From assembly GCA_002753095.1 (NCBI GenBank), contig PDZU01000019.1, forward strand, positions 1 through 51,384: 51,384 nt of DNA. The letters run 5' to 3'. Under the pieces are notes generated by a model that was not told the DNA's origin, searched no databases, and saw only the letters and a program-made list of their open reading frames with translations. The translations under genes were made by a program, and so were the position numbers. Below are positions 24,244-32,378 of the stretch, one piece after another. Within the stretch, counting starts at the first letter, position 1. Each line of letters opens with the position of its first letter. The stretch is from Magnetococcales bacterium. Its GTDB lineage: Bacteria; Pseudomonadota; Magnetococcia; Magnetococcales; Magnetaquicoccaceae.

Positions 24244-24441
24244 TTATTCTCGTGGCGACAGGAAGATAATCCTGGTGTTGATGATCATGTTTCCATTGCA
24301 AAAAATATTTCCATTACCAATAACGCTTCCCTCAACGTGAATTCTGCGGCCTTCCTTATCGCTAGTAGATGAGTTGTTGTTTTTCTTAGCGTTTTCCTTA
24401 AATATTTGAACAACATCAGCCATTTCGTCGTTTGTTGGCAT
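24244..24441 (-). CDS. Small phage protein with G-N-rich tail
   Basis: A 65-residue protein. The N-terminal helix (MADVVQIFKENAKK) is followed by a serine-rich linker and HVEGSVIGNGNIFCNGNMII, which resembles the GNGN turn pattern of short parallel beta-helical segments. It directly follows the repressor gene with 8 bp between. Function unknown. Confidence 0.5.
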   Translation of the reverse strand: MPTNDEMADVVQIFKENAKKNNNSSTSDKEGRRIHVEGSVIGNGNIFCNGNMIINTRIIFLSPRE

Positions 24442-24449
24442 CTCTTACC

Positions 24450-24869
24450 TCACGCAGCGCAAATGAGTTGAACGACCAGTCCTTTGTCTTTGACCGTTTC
24501 TTCCTTGTTTTGGTAAAGGGCATACACCGCAGCAATGATGTTGGCTTTCTTCTCTGGGGGTGCGCTGCGATTCGTGGCGATCAGCGCCTCTTCCACCACG
24601 CTGATCGACCAAGCAAGCAGATCCTTGTCAACGATACCCTGAGCGGCCTGGTTCGAGCCATTGGCGGACGATCTGACGCCGGTCAAGACATACGTCACGT
24701 CCACGCCAGCGGTGGCGATGGCAGTGAAAAAAGAGGCGCTTGGTTCACGTTTCCCAGCTTCGTAGTTGCATAGGGAACTTTTTGCAATACCACCTATTTC
24801 CGCCATTTCATCCTGAGTGTGGCCGAGCCTTTTCCTTTCTTCTTTTAGACGCTCAGAAAAATCGTACAT
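24450..24869 (-). CDS. Cro/CI-type phage repressor
   Basis: From ATG 24869 the product is 139 residues. It has an N-terminal XRE helix-turn-helix (LKEERKRLGHTQDEMAEIGG, SSLCNYEAGKREPS) and a helical C-terminus without a LexA-type peptidase motif. It faces the Ner-like gene across a 95-bp switch region with a perfect dyad, the standard arrangement of the Mu-like immunity region. Lack of a self-cleavage domain suggests regulation by a mechanism other than RecA-induced autoproteolysis. Confidence 0.85.
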   Translation of the reverse strand: MYDFSERLKEERKRLGHTQDEMAEIGGIAKSSLCNYEAGKREPSASFFTAIATAGVDVTYVLTGVRSSANGSNQAAQGIVDKDLLAWSISVVEEALIATNRSAPPEKKANIIAAVYALYQNKEETVKDKGLVVQLICAA

Positions 24870-24886
24870 ACGTGGAATAATCCCGC

Positions 24887-24916
24887 TTGACATGTTCTAC
24901 GAACGTAGAATATTCT
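24887..24916 (+). promoter_or_regulatory. Early promoter with embedded operator
   Basis: TTGACA (24887-24892), an 18-bp spacer and TATTCT (24911-24916) form a good sigma-70 promoter for the rightward early genes. The spacer contains a perfect dyad TTCTACG-AA-CGTAGAA (24895-24910). Repressor or Ner bound there would occlude RNA polymerase. Transcripts would begin about 40 bp before the Ner-like start. Confidence 0.75.
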
Positions 24917-24964
24917 AACCAACATGACGACCGCATAATTCAGACTTAGACACTGGAGTAATAC

Positions 24965-25294
24965 ATGGCCACCACTCAAACCACACCCAGCATTCCCATC
25001 CAAGAGGGGCAAGACTGGCCTCGCGCCCTCATCAAGGCGCGCATTGAGATGGAGGGCTGGTCACTGAGTCGTCTCAGTATCCATCACGGCTTTACGCGCA
25101 CGGCAATATCCCAGGCCATCCGGAAGCCATGCTCGCCCACCATGGAGCGCATCGTCGGCGATGTGCTGAAGGTCAAGCCAGATGAAATCTGGCCGACCCG
25201 CTACCTGAACGGAGAGCGTGTCCCGAATCGCCACCTTGCCAAGTCGCAGCATACCACACCCAAACGCAATCAAGCAAAAGGAGATTTATCGTGA
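24965..25294 (+). CDS. ner: Ner/Nlp-like regulator
   Basis: A 109-residue protein with WPRALIKARIEMEGWSLSRL, HHGFTRTAISQAI, and PTMERIVGDVLKVKPDEIWP followed by TRY. This is the Ner/Nlp (SfsB-like) helix-turn-helix signature. In Mu, Ner turns down both the early and repressor promoters. It is the first gene of the rightward early operon and overlaps the next gene's GTG by 4 nt. Confidence 0.9.
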   Translation: MATTQTTPSIPIQEGQDWPRALIKARIEMEGWSLSRLSIHHGFTRTAISQAIRKPCSPTMERIVGDVLKVKPDEIWPTRYLNGERVPNRHLAKSQHTTPKRNQAKGDLS

Positions 25295-25536
25295 ATGCGT
25301 TACGCGAGATTGTTGAAGTTTTGGAGGTGGCCAGACATCAACTGGCCACGCAGCACAACCTGTTAGTAACCGACCTTCCCCAGGGGGATATTCCAGAAAC
25401 GCACTGGAGGATTGACAACAGCGCCATTCTTGATCGGCTGGATAACATGCTGGAAGATCTTACGAAATCCTCCGATACGAGTAGCTGTTCTTTATGTGGT
25501 AAGCAAAATATTTCCCATGAGAAGGCGCGCTCATGA
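25291..25536 (+). CDS. Small early phage protein, unknown
   Basis: An 81-residue protein starting at GTG 25291 behind AGGAGATTTATC, overlapping the Ner-like stop. It is mostly helical with a C-terminal CSLCGKQ motif that could be half of a zinc site. The 3' end overlaps the oppositely oriented KTSC gene by 77 nt. The same 17-bp initiation sequence precedes 25737. Confidence 0.6.
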   Translation: MNALREIVEVLEVARHQLATQHNLLVTDLPQGDIPETHWRIDNSAILDRLDNMLEDLTKSSDTSSCSLCGKQNISHEKARS

Positions 25537-25672
25537 GAGCGGAAAAACAGGAGCCAGGAACCCCAAAGTACTGGTAAACACGACCGCCATGAAATTCAAT
25601 TTCCAGAATCATTCTCTCTGGATCGTACCCAACGGATGACAGGTTGGAAGAACTGACGTTGACTCGTTTCAT
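25460..25672 (-). CDS. KTSC domain protein
   Basis: A 70-residue protein on the opposite strand to its neighbours: VSSSNLSSVGYDPE, LEIEFHGGRVYQYFGVP, SAPSHGKYF and IKNSYSYRRI. This is a complete KTSC domain, a small fold common in phages and named for its C-terminal motif (here KNSYSYRR in place of KxxY/KTSC-type residues). An AGGAGG ribosome site lies upstream on the minus strand. Function unknown; antisense orientation within the early operon is unusual. Confidence 0.85.
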   Translation of the reverse strand: MKRVNVSSSNLSSVGYDPERMILEIEFHGGRVYQYFGVPGSCFSALMSAPSHGKYFAYHIKNSYSYRRIS

Positions 25673-25736
25673 AACAACCTCCTTTGATTCAGGTTAAGAT
25701 GTCAAGACAAAGCAACTATAACACAGGAGATTTATC

Positions 25737-26297
25737 GTGAACACCATTCCCGCCACCGCCAGTTATTGCCCGGTGGTTGCCGACGAGCAAGGCAACCTCT
25801 GGACCGACTCACTGACCATCGCTGAGATGTTCGATAGAGAGCACAGAAATGTGACCCGTTCCATCGAGCAATTGATCACTGATGGGACAATAGATGCGCT
25901 CAACTTTGAGCGTATCTCCTACATCGACAGCATGAGCCGCACACGACATGCCCTCCGTCTCGATGAGCGTGGTTTTCTGATCGCCATGCCGTTCATTGGT
26001 GGCCGGCGGGCGCGGGAGGGGCAGGTGCGGTTGGTGGATGAGTTTCTCGGTTTGCGTCGCCAACTGGCCAGTCATGCCGAGAGCCGTCTGATCAGCGCGG
26101 AAGAGCGTTTGACGGCCATCGAGGCGGCATTGTACCAGCGCCATCCGCACTGGCCGACCATTCACCAGTGCAAGACGCAGGGGCTGACCCATCGCCAGAC
26201 CTGCGAACAGACCGGCCACAAGGATCCGAACAGCATCAGCCGCAACCTGCGCCGCATGAAGGAGTGGGGCGTGACGGGTACAAAGCGGGCGAAGTAG
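25737..26297 (+). CDS. Rha-family phage regulator
   Basis: A 186-residue protein starting at GTG 25737 behind AGGAGATTTATC. The N-terminal LTIAEMFDREHRNVTRSIEQ and YIDSMSRTRHALRLDERGFL are typical of the pRha domain. The C-terminal HRQTCEQTGHKDPNSISRNL resembles a second DNA-binding region. Rha proteins interfere with phage growth in certain hosts and are regulatory. Transcribed with the early genes. Confidence 0.82.
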   Translation: MNTIPATASYCPVVADEQGNLWTDSLTIAEMFDREHRNVTRSIEQLITDGTIDALNFERISYIDSMSRTRHALRLDERGFLIAMPFIGGRRAREGQVRLVDEFLGLRRQLASHAESRLISAEERLTAIEAALYQRHPHWPTIHQCKTQGLTHRQTCEQTGHKDPNSISRNLRRMKEWGVTGTKRAK

Positions 26298-26339
26298 GAA
26301 TCGGCATACCAACAACACACAAAACGAAAGAGGTTACCC

Positions 26340-26813
26340 ATGGCCAGTAAACCCCGTACCGATCCAAGACAGCTGCCGTTGGATCTGTTTGATCCCCCGC
26401 CGACCATGGAGCGGGAGTTTCCCGGCTTCCTGGATGTCGAAAATCAACTGCGGAACGTCATCAACGAGATGATCCGCAATTCAGGCAAGGACCGTTACCG
26501 CATTGCGGCGGAGATGAGCAAGTACATGGATCGGGAGGTGAGCCATCACATGCTCAACGCTTTCACCGCTGCCAAGGAGGGCAACCGCTTCCCGCTCTCC
26601 TATTTGCCCGCCTTTTCGCATGCTTGTGGTGGCTACGAGTTGCTGCAGTATGTGGCCGGCAAAATGGGTTGCGCCATCCTGATTGGTCCGGAGGCCGAGG
26701 CTGCCAACCTGGGGCGGATCCAGTTGCTGGAGCAGGAGTTGTCGCGGGAGAAGGCCAAGGTGCAGCATCGGATTGATCAGGCGCGTCGCCTGCGTGAATT
26801 GGGAGGCGAGTAA
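26340..26813 (+). CDS. Early phage protein, possible DNA-binding
   Basis: A 157-residue protein containing INEMIRNSGKDRYRIAAEMS, VSHHMLNAFTAAKEGNRFPL and AFSHACGGYELLQYVAGKMG. I recall this pattern from early regions of D3112/B3-like transposable phages, where it has no assigned function. The RYRIAAEMS...VSHHMLNAF section could be an HTH. The stop overlaps the next ATG (TAATG). Confidence 0.65.
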   Translation: MASKPRTDPRQLPLDLFDPPPTMEREFPGFLDVENQLRNVINEMIRNSGKDRYRIAAEMSKYMDREVSHHMLNAFTAAKEGNRFPLSYLPAFSHACGGYELLQYVAGKMGCAILIGPEAEAANLGRIQLLEQELSREKAKVQHRIDQARRLRELGGE

Positions 26814-27520
26814 TGAGCGGCGAAATCGTATTGGCGGGCGAGGTGTTGTCGGGGGAAGTTATGGGCAGTGAGCGCAGTCGGGAGGAGTATGCCTCCTGGA
26901 TCAGCAACGCCTGGAACGAATCCATGGCGGGTATTTTGGAGACCGGGCGGCGGCTGTCTGAGGCCAAGGAGAAGCTGCCGCATGGCGAGTTCGACAAGAT
27001 GATCGAGAGTGAATTGCCATTCAGTCGAGTCACTGCGTTGCGGATCAGACGGGTTTCTGAAAACAAATATTTTTCAAATGTTTCACCGGTGAAACATTTG
27101 CCCACATCGTATTCAATTCTCTATGAATTGCTTGCACTTAAGCAAGAGGATTTCGACAAGCTGCTTGACAGTGGTTTGATCAACGAAAACACGACCCGTG
27201 CAGAGGTTATTGATTTAAAAAAGGCACTTAAGGCCAATAAGGCGCAGAGAGCCCCGGCGGGATCAGTTGATAAAGAAAGCCAGCAGCTTCCAGATTTGGA
27301 GGGCGGCAAGGGTCGTGGTCGGCCACGGGCACCGAAGAGCTATCTTGTGCGGTTGAGCCCAGGAGAGGCGGCTTTTTTGCGGCATTTTCTGTTCTCTCGG
27401 CATAGCAGTGTGATGTTCTCGCAGTGGTCAAACCAATATGGCTTGGAGGGTGGTACGGACCGGCCTGATTTGATGGCGCTGGTTCACAAGTTTGACGGGT
27501 TGGGGTTGGACGCCACCTGA
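26813..27520 (+). CDS. DUF3102-like phage protein
   Basis: A 235-residue protein. The N-terminal half (AWNESMAGILETGRRLSEAK, LPHGEFDKMIESELPFS) matches DUF3102. The second half contains AEVIDLKKALKANK, then a Lys/Arg/Pro-rich linker and a C-terminal helical region. DUF3102 proteins are found in phage and mobile early regions and resemble ParB-like or DNA-binding adaptors, but no activity is proven. Confidence 0.75.
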   Translation: MSGEIVLAGEVLSGEVMGSERSREEYASWISNAWNESMAGILETGRRLSEAKEKLPHGEFDKMIESELPFSRVTALRIRRVSENKYFSNVSPVKHLPTSYSILYELLALKQEDFDKLLDSGLINENTTRAEVIDLKKALKANKAQRAPAGSVDKESQQLPDLEGGKGRGRPRAPKSYLVRLSPGEAAFLRHFLFSRHSSVMFSQWSNQYGLEGGTDRPDLMALVHKFDGLGLDAT

Positions 27521-27540
27521 CGAGCCGAAGGCGGCGAAAC
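27513..27540 (+). repeat. 28-bp direct repeat, copy 1
   Basis: Starts CCACCTGACGAGCCG and ends GGCGGCGAAAC. One mismatch to the copy at 27805-27832. Copy 1 covers the stop codon of the DUF3102-like gene; the two copies bracket the small gene at 27564-27785. Confidence 0.8.
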
Positions 27541-27563
27541 GATTTAACGTAGCAGAAAGGAGA

Positions 27564-27785
27564 ATGGCTGTGAATCAAGAGTTGATAAATTTGTTGACCG
27601 AGGAAGATTACCAATCGGAGCACGATGAGGTGCAAAAAGAGATCGATAGCGGTGATTTCGACCCGTCAGATGGTGGCAATTTTGACGACACGTTCCAGGC
27701 AGGGTACAGGCACGGCTATAGGGCGGCAATGGTTAAGGTGTGCGGCCTTGTCGATTTGAAAGGGCTTGCCAAGGGCGGGCAATAG
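27564..27785 (+). CDS. Small acidic phage protein
   Basis: A 73-residue protein from ATG 27564 with AGGAG immediately upstream. Acidic (LLTEEDYQSEHDEVQKEIDS) with a C-terminal GYRHGYRAAMVKVCGLVDL. No family recognised. It is flanked by 28-bp direct repeats, which suggests that the gene entered by recombination between them. Confidence 0.6.
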   Translation: MAVNQELINLLTEEDYQSEHDEVQKEIDSGDFDPSDGGNFDDTFQAGYRHGYRAAMVKVCGLVDLKGLAKGGQ

Positions 27786-27804
27786 ATCTGGCAAATAGAT
27801 CCAA

Positions 27805-27832
27805 CCACCTGACGAGCCGGAGGCGGCGAAAC
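27805..27832 (+). repeat. 28-bp direct repeat, copy 2
   Basis: One mismatch (A to G) to 27513-27540. It abuts a hairpin at 27831-27848 and opens a 233-bp stretch (27786-28018) in which I see no gene. Confidence 0.8.
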
Positions 27833-27848
27833 CTCCCTGCGGGGAGGT
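27831..27848. terminator. Hairpin ACCTCCC-TGCG-GGGAGGT
   Basis: Perfect 7-bp stem and a 4-nt loop in the gap before the transposase operon. It is followed by CGTGGTTCTGTTTCTG, a weak T-rich stretch. It could attenuate early transcription. Confidence 0.4.
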
Positions 27849-28018
27849 CGTGGTTCTGTTTCTGTCGCGAGCAAGCCGGAAGTGCTTAAAAACTCCGGCA
27901 ACCACCGATTGCTGTGAATGTCTGTATCGAACGTCTCCTAGGCGAGGCGGTGGTCGTCTGGCCCGCGTGAAGGGCCAATTAAGCAATAACAAGGAATATC
28001 ACAAGTAGAGGAAAGCCG

Positions 28019-28288
28019 ATGCTGGACAACCTAGATCTATATGCGGAAGAGGAAGAGGACGAACGCAAAATCTTGCTGGCGATGGCTGCTGGGGCATGGG
28101 GTACGACTGGTGAGATTAAGCGAGCAGTGCCATCCATGAAAGGAAAATCAATTCAGCATGTTGCGGCTTATCTGCAATGTCTTCGCGATCAAGGGTTGAT
28201 CACTAATCTTGGATCAAGACTGCACAAAACAGTGTGCTGGATGATCACGGAAGATGGCAAGGCGCAGGCAAAGGGCAATCCAGCGTGA
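28019..28288 (+). CDS. Small winged-helix-like phage protein
   Basis: An 89-residue protein with an acidic N-terminus, then LAMAAGAWGTTGEIKRAVPS, VAAYLQCLRDQGLI and a terminal VCWMITEDGKAQA. The pattern of helices followed by a strand hairpin suggests a winged helix. The stop overlaps the GTG start of the transposase (GTGA), so translation is probably coupled. Confidence 0.65.
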   Translation: MLDNLDLYAEEEEDERKILLAMAAGAWGTTGEIKRAVPSMKGKSIQHVAAYLQCLRDQGLITNLGSRLHKTVCWMITEDGKAQAKGNPA

Positions 28289-30384
28289 ACCAGGAACTGC
28301 AGTCTCTCCCCTCTGATGCAGCACTTTGGGCGACGGCGGCGCAACTGGCCGGGCTGCCTGGCTTGCCGCAATCGGAGCGAGGGGTGCGCCTGTATGCTGA
28401 GCGGGCGGGGTTGATCAAGCGCAAAAAGAAAGCTGGCAAGGGTTGGGAGTATCACACCGGCCTGCTGCCGGCGGAAGCGAAAAAGATGTTGTCGGAGCAG
28501 GAGGCGCTTCCGGTAGAGGTGACAGAGAGTGCGGCGCTGCCGGTCGTTATTCCGCCGCGCTGCGACATACGGCAAACACTGGATCTGAAGAAATGGCAGC
28601 GCGACATCATGGATGCACGATTGATCGTATTGCGCGAGGTTGAGCGTGTGGCGGAGGAGATGACCATCTCCGAGGCGATTGGTGTTGTGGTGGCGTTGGC
28701 GGCGGACGGAACGCTGCCCAGCGCTGTGCAGGCTGCCGTGCCGGTTGCCCTGGCCAAGAAAGGGGGATTAAGCGCCAGCACGATCCGGCGCTGGCAGGCA
28801 GCCGAGAAACTTGGCCTGGGGGCGTTGGCACCCACAGCGGTGGAGAGGGGTGAGCCGGAGTGGGTCAGGCCGTTCATGGCGGTTTATCGCGCGCCCTCGC
28901 GGCCAACGGTAGCAGACACGTTGCGGCAGATGGGCGAGCGGGGAGTGGCCGCGCATTTGATCCCCAGCTATGCGCAGGCGCTGCGCCACGTCAACGCCAT
29001 CGGCGAGGTGGAGGCTAGCAAGGGGCGGATGACGCTCAACCTGCTGCGCACTCGCCTGCCCTTTATCCGGCGTTATACCGGCGATCTGCAGCCGGGGGAT
29101 GTGGTCAACGGCGACGGGCATCTGTTTTATGCACTGGTGCGGCATCCCAACACCGGCAAGCGGTACCAGCCAGAAGTGACCGAAATTTTTGATGTAGCCA
29201 CCCGTCGGCACATTGGCTGGTCGATCGCCTTCGCGGAAAGCACGCTGGCGGTGATGGATGCCCTGCGCATGGCGGTGGAGGATCTGGGCGTGCCGCGCAT
29301 CGTCCACTACGACAACGGCAGCGGGGTGCGCAATAAAAACTTTCAGGATGAGGTCACTGGTCTAAAAACCCGCCTGGGCTTCGAGTTTTACCACCAGACC
29401 CCCGGCAATCCACAGGCGGGTGGCATTGTCGAGCGGGGGCACCAGCAGATTTTGATTCCGGCGGCGCGGCGCTTTGCGACCTATGTCGGGCGGCGAGGCA
29501 AGGATGACGGGCTGCGAAGGATCGTCGAGAAGCGGTTGGACGAGGGAAAAATCCATCTGCCGACCATCGAGGAGGTGGTGGCAGTGATTGATACCCTGCG
29601 CGAGCAGTACAACAATCGCCCACATTCGTCGCTGCCGCTGATGACAGACCCGGTCACCGGCAAACGTCGCCACGAAAGCCCCAACGAAGCGCTGCAACGC
29701 CATTTCAACAACGGCTGGAGGCCGGTGAAAGTGGATACGCTGGAAGAGTTCCGCCTGGAGGAGGTGCGGAATGTGGTGCGCGGTGAGATTCGTTTTCATT
29801 CAATGATCTACGCCAATGCGGAGGGGTTGCGCGGCCTGCACGGACAGGTGCGGGTGCGTTATGACCCGCGAGACGGTAGCAAGATTTGGGTGTGGAGCCT
29901 GGATAAGGATGATCGCTTCATTTGCGAGGCGCTGAAGGATGGCAATAGTGCCCCTTATTTGATCGACAGTGTACAGGAGCATGCCGAGCAGAAGAGGCTG
30001 CGCGGGCAGTTGCAGCGGCTGGATCGCAAGCGGTTGGAGAAGCAGGCTGAGACACGGCGGACGATTGAGGCCGAAGTGGTGCCGCTGACCATTGAACAGC
30101 AGGAGATGGCGGACGAGATGATGGATCGGTTGGGCATGGTGGATCAACCGACCGCTGAGGTGATTTTGTTGCGTGGTGGTGCGACACCCAGCCAGCCCGG
30201 ATCCCGCCCTCTGTTTCGCGGCGAGTTTGCCGAGCGTGATTGGATCGTATGGGCGCTGGATCACCAGGAGGCGTTGAGTGAGGAGGAGTTGGATACCTTG
30301 GAGGCCAAGCTGGAGGATCCGCGTGTGCGCATGATGCTGGGGATGGACGAGGAGGAGGAGAGCGACCATGTGGCGGTAAGGTGA
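28285..30384 (+). CDS. A: MuA-type DDE transposase
   Basis: From GTG 28285 the protein has 699 residues. The N-terminal part (WATAAQLAGLPGLPQSERGV, WEYHTGLLP) matches the Mu DNA-binding domain. The catalytic core has D277 (VVNGDGHLF), D343 (HYDNGSGVRN) and E383 (GGIVERGHQQ), spaced 66 and 39 residues. A Mu transposase C-terminal beta-barrel region (VRYDPRDGSKIWVW) and a helical tail that would contact MuB follow. It catalyses integration and replicative transposition of the phage. The frame upstream to 28234 is not used. Confidence 0.95.
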   Translation: MNQELQSLPSDAALWATAAQLAGLPGLPQSERGVRLYAERAGLIKRKKKAGKGWEYHTGLLPAEAKKMLSEQEALPVEVTESAALPVVIPPRCDIRQTLDLKKWQRDIMDARLIVLREVERVAEEMTISEAIGVVVALAADGTLPSAVQAAVPVALAKKGGLSASTIRRWQAAEKLGLGALAPTAVERGEPEWVRPFMAVYRAPSRPTVADTLRQMGERGVAAHLIPSYAQALRHVNAIGEVEASKGRMTLNLLRTRLPFIRRYTGDLQPGDVVNGDGHLFYALVRHPNTGKRYQPEVTEIFDVATRRHIGWSIAFAESTLAVMDALRMAVEDLGVPRIVHYDNGSGVRNKNFQDEVTGLKTRLGFEFYHQTPGNPQAGGIVERGHQQILIPAARRFATYVGRRGKDDGLRRIVEKRLDEGKIHLPTIEEVVAVIDTLREQYNNRPHSSLPLMTDPVTGKRRHESPNEALQRHFNNGWRPVKVDTLEEFRLEEVRNVVRGEIRFHSMIYANAEGLRGLHGQVRVRYDPRDGSKIWVWSLDKDDRFICEALKDGNSAPYLIDSVQEHAEQKRLRGQLQRLDRKRLEKQAETRRTIEAEVVPLTIEQQEMADEMMDRLGMVDQPTAEVILLRGGATPSQPGSRPLFRGEFAERDWIVWALDHQEALSEEELDTLEAKLEDPRVRMMLGMDEEEESDHVAVR

Positions 30385-30447
30385 CCGGCCAGGTAGCCGC
30401 CTGAGCCGGTCTGACAACAAATCAACAATACGAGGAGATCGTAACAG

Positions 30448-31242
30448 ATGCGCAAGAAGTTGGCAAATACATCCAACATGCAGCGATTCATGGCTGGTGT
30501 TGGGGCATTGGAAGGGCGGGGGGCGCAAGAGGCCAGCATGTTGTTGGTAGTAGGAGATCCAGGATATGGCAAAACGACCATTGTGAACCGTTGGGCAAGG
30601 TTGGAAAGGGCTGTTTATTTGTGCGGCAGACCTGGGATGACGCCACACATGGTTTTGGGCGAGCTGGTGCGAGAATTGGGCGAGGAGCCCTACCATACAT
30701 CGGAGCGCAGGTATCGCCAGGCAGAGCAGTTGGTGCGCCTTGGTCAGCGCCCCATCATTCTCGATGAAGCGCAGTTCTATCTGTCCGACAAGGCCGAGTG
30801 TCTGGAGGTGGTGCGCTCTCTGACTGATAAATACGAGGTTGTTCTGGTGTTGGTTTCGATGGAGCAGATCCAGGATAAGATTGCCAAGTTGGATCAAATC
30901 AGCTCTCGCGTGTCGGTAGTGGTCAAGATGCAACCCGCCACGCTGGAGGATGTAAAAATCTGCTGCGACGTCCTCTGCGAGGTGAAAATTGCCGATTGCC
31001 TGACAGAAGAGATCCTGTTTCACACCGGCGGTCGCTACCGGGAGATCGTCAATGCGATAGCTGCGGTAGAACGTTTCGGCAAGAGGGGCGGCTTGGAGGT
31101 GGTCACCCGTGCGGCCATGGTCGGGGAGGTACTCACCCATGATTGGCGTGACGAGTCGCCACGTCGGGTGCGAGAAGAGAAGCGTGAGGTAAAGCGTGCA
31201 ACCCCTGCTCAGCGCACAACAAGCAAAGAGGTAGTGAAGTGA
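30448..31242 (+). CDS. B: MuB-type AAA+ ATPase
   Basis: A 264-residue protein with Walker A VGDPGYGKTT (K42) and Walker B PIILDEAQFY (D106, E107). A sensor-like VVLVLVSMEQIQDK segment and a C-terminal helical domain (ILFHTGGRYREIVNAIAAVE) follow. It captures target DNA and activates the transposase. The stop overlaps the next GTG. Confidence 0.93.
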   Translation: MRKKLANTSNMQRFMAGVGALEGRGAQEASMLLVVGDPGYGKTTIVNRWARLERAVYLCGRPGMTPHMVLGELVRELGEEPYHTSERRYRQAEQLVRLGQRPIILDEAQFYLSDKAECLEVVRSLTDKYEVVLVLVSMEQIQDKIAKLDQISSRVSVVVKMQPATLEDVKICCDVLCEVKIADCLTEEILFHTGGRYREIVNAIAAVERFGKRGGLEVVTRAAMVGEVLTHDWRDESPRRVREEKREVKRATPAQRTTSKEVVK

Positions 31243-31835
31243 TCGGGCGGAGGTGGGTGGCGGATGAGGTGTTGCAGGCCCTATCCATGGGGTGGATGCA
31301 GCGTGCGGATATTGCCGCAAAGCTCCCGCAATGGACGGATAAGCAGATTGGTGGCGGCTTGTATACGCTGAAAAATCGCGAAATGGTGGTTTTGGTAGGC
31401 GGCAAGTGGGCGCTTACCGCCGAAGGGGTGATTGCGCAAAAAAATCATACCACCTTTCGTCCGGGGAGCGCCGGCAAAGTGCGGCAGGTCAGGAAGCCGG
31501 AAAAATGGACTTTCCGACAAGATGTCTGGGCCGAGTTTCGTCGTCGCCGGGGTAAAGCGACCATCCCGGATATCTTGAGCATCCTGGATGGCGACAAAAA
31601 AGAGGCGGACAACATCAAGAGCTATTTTTTGATCCTGGAGCGGGCCGGGATTTTGACCCGGTTGAACCATCGCCGATCGGGTGATGCGCTGACCAGTCCC
31701 GGTTATGTCATCTGGATACTGGTGGACGATACCGGCCCAAAAGCGCCGATCTGTCGGATGGGTAAAAAAGAGGTTTACGACCCCAACACCGGCAAGAGCC
31801 ATCCCTTTCAGAGCAAAAACGGAGGTGGAGCATGA
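31239..31835 (+). CDS. Early phage protein with two winged-helix-like segments
   Basis: A 198-residue protein from GTG 31239, coupled to mu B. The segments MQRADIAAKLPQWTDKQIGG with MVVLVGGKWALTAEG, and later KATIPDILSIL with LILERAGILTRLN, both look like winged-helix units. The C-terminal tail is polar. No named family. It likely supports replication or regulation. Confidence 0.65.
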   Translation: MIGRRWVADEVLQALSMGWMQRADIAAKLPQWTDKQIGGGLYTLKNREMVVLVGGKWALTAEGVIAQKNHTTFRPGSAGKVRQVRKPEKWTFRQDVWAEFRRRRGKATIPDILSILDGDKKEADNIKSYFLILERAGILTRLNHRRSGDALTSPGYVIWILVDDTGPKAPICRMGKKEVYDPNTGKSHPFQSKNGGGA

Positions 31836-32152
31836 CGGGATTAGATGGACTTCAGAGTTACCAGCCCACCCCTTTTGGTGTTGGCGCTGGCGGTGGATCG
31901 CAGGGGTTGGAGGGGGAGATTTTGCGCCATGTTTGGGCGGCGAAGCTGGACGGCATCACCCACGCCGATCTGCGTCGGCAGGTGGTGTGCCGTGATCGCG
32001 ATTTTGTAGAAGCGATTCGCAGGCTGATCAATGGAGGCAGGTTGCATTCGGTCAGGGTGCTGCAGTGGGCGGGCGATTCCTGGCCGCCGATGCGGTTGTT
32101 CTTGCCGGAGTACAGCCCGATGCTGATGGCGCGGCACGATGGACAGCGCTGA
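31832..32152 (+). CDS. Early phage protein, unknown
   Basis: A 106-residue protein overlapping its neighbour by 4 nt (ATGA). It begins with a Gly-rich segment, then has a helix-strand pattern (HVWAAKLDGITHADLRRQVV, AIRRLINGGRLHSVRVLQW) resembling a winged helix. No family recognised. Confidence 0.6.
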   Translation: MTGLDGLQSYQPTPFGVGAGGGSQGLEGEILRHVWAAKLDGITHADLRRQVVCRDRDFVEAIRRLINGGRLHSVRVLQWAGDSWPPMRLFLPEYSPMLMARHDGQR

Positions 32153-32378
32153 GCATCGCGCCTGGTTGGCCAGCCAGCCGTTGAGCATCCGCTTTGTGCG
32201 CGGGTTTGAGAGTGCGCGCAAGGGGTGGATGCCGTTTTTCGGCGAGATTGGGTTGTTGTCGGTGCGGACGGGAAAGGATGGTCTGTTTTTCTCGCAAGCG
32301 GCGGCGCTGCGGGCGGGAGAGGAGTTTCGGGGTCAATATGACGTTCATACAGGAGATAGGCGTGGGAGCGAGGATTAA
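32139..32378 (+). CDS. Small phage protein, unknown
   Basis: A 79-residue protein overlapping the previous gene by 14 nt and the next by 41 nt. It contains HRAWLASQPLSIRFVRGFES and GWMPFFGEIGLLSVRTGKDG. Dense overlaps are normal for this operon. Function unknown. Confidence 0.5.
   Translation: MDSAEHRAWLASQPLSIRFVRGFESARKGWMPFFGEIGLLSVRTGKDGLFFSQAAALRAGEEFRGQYDVHTGDRRGSED

Noticed and set aside
29800-31320. 506-codon minus-strand ORF opposite muA and muB
   Set aside because: Both sense genes have catalytic motifs; the antisense product is Leu/His/Gln-rich without domain character.
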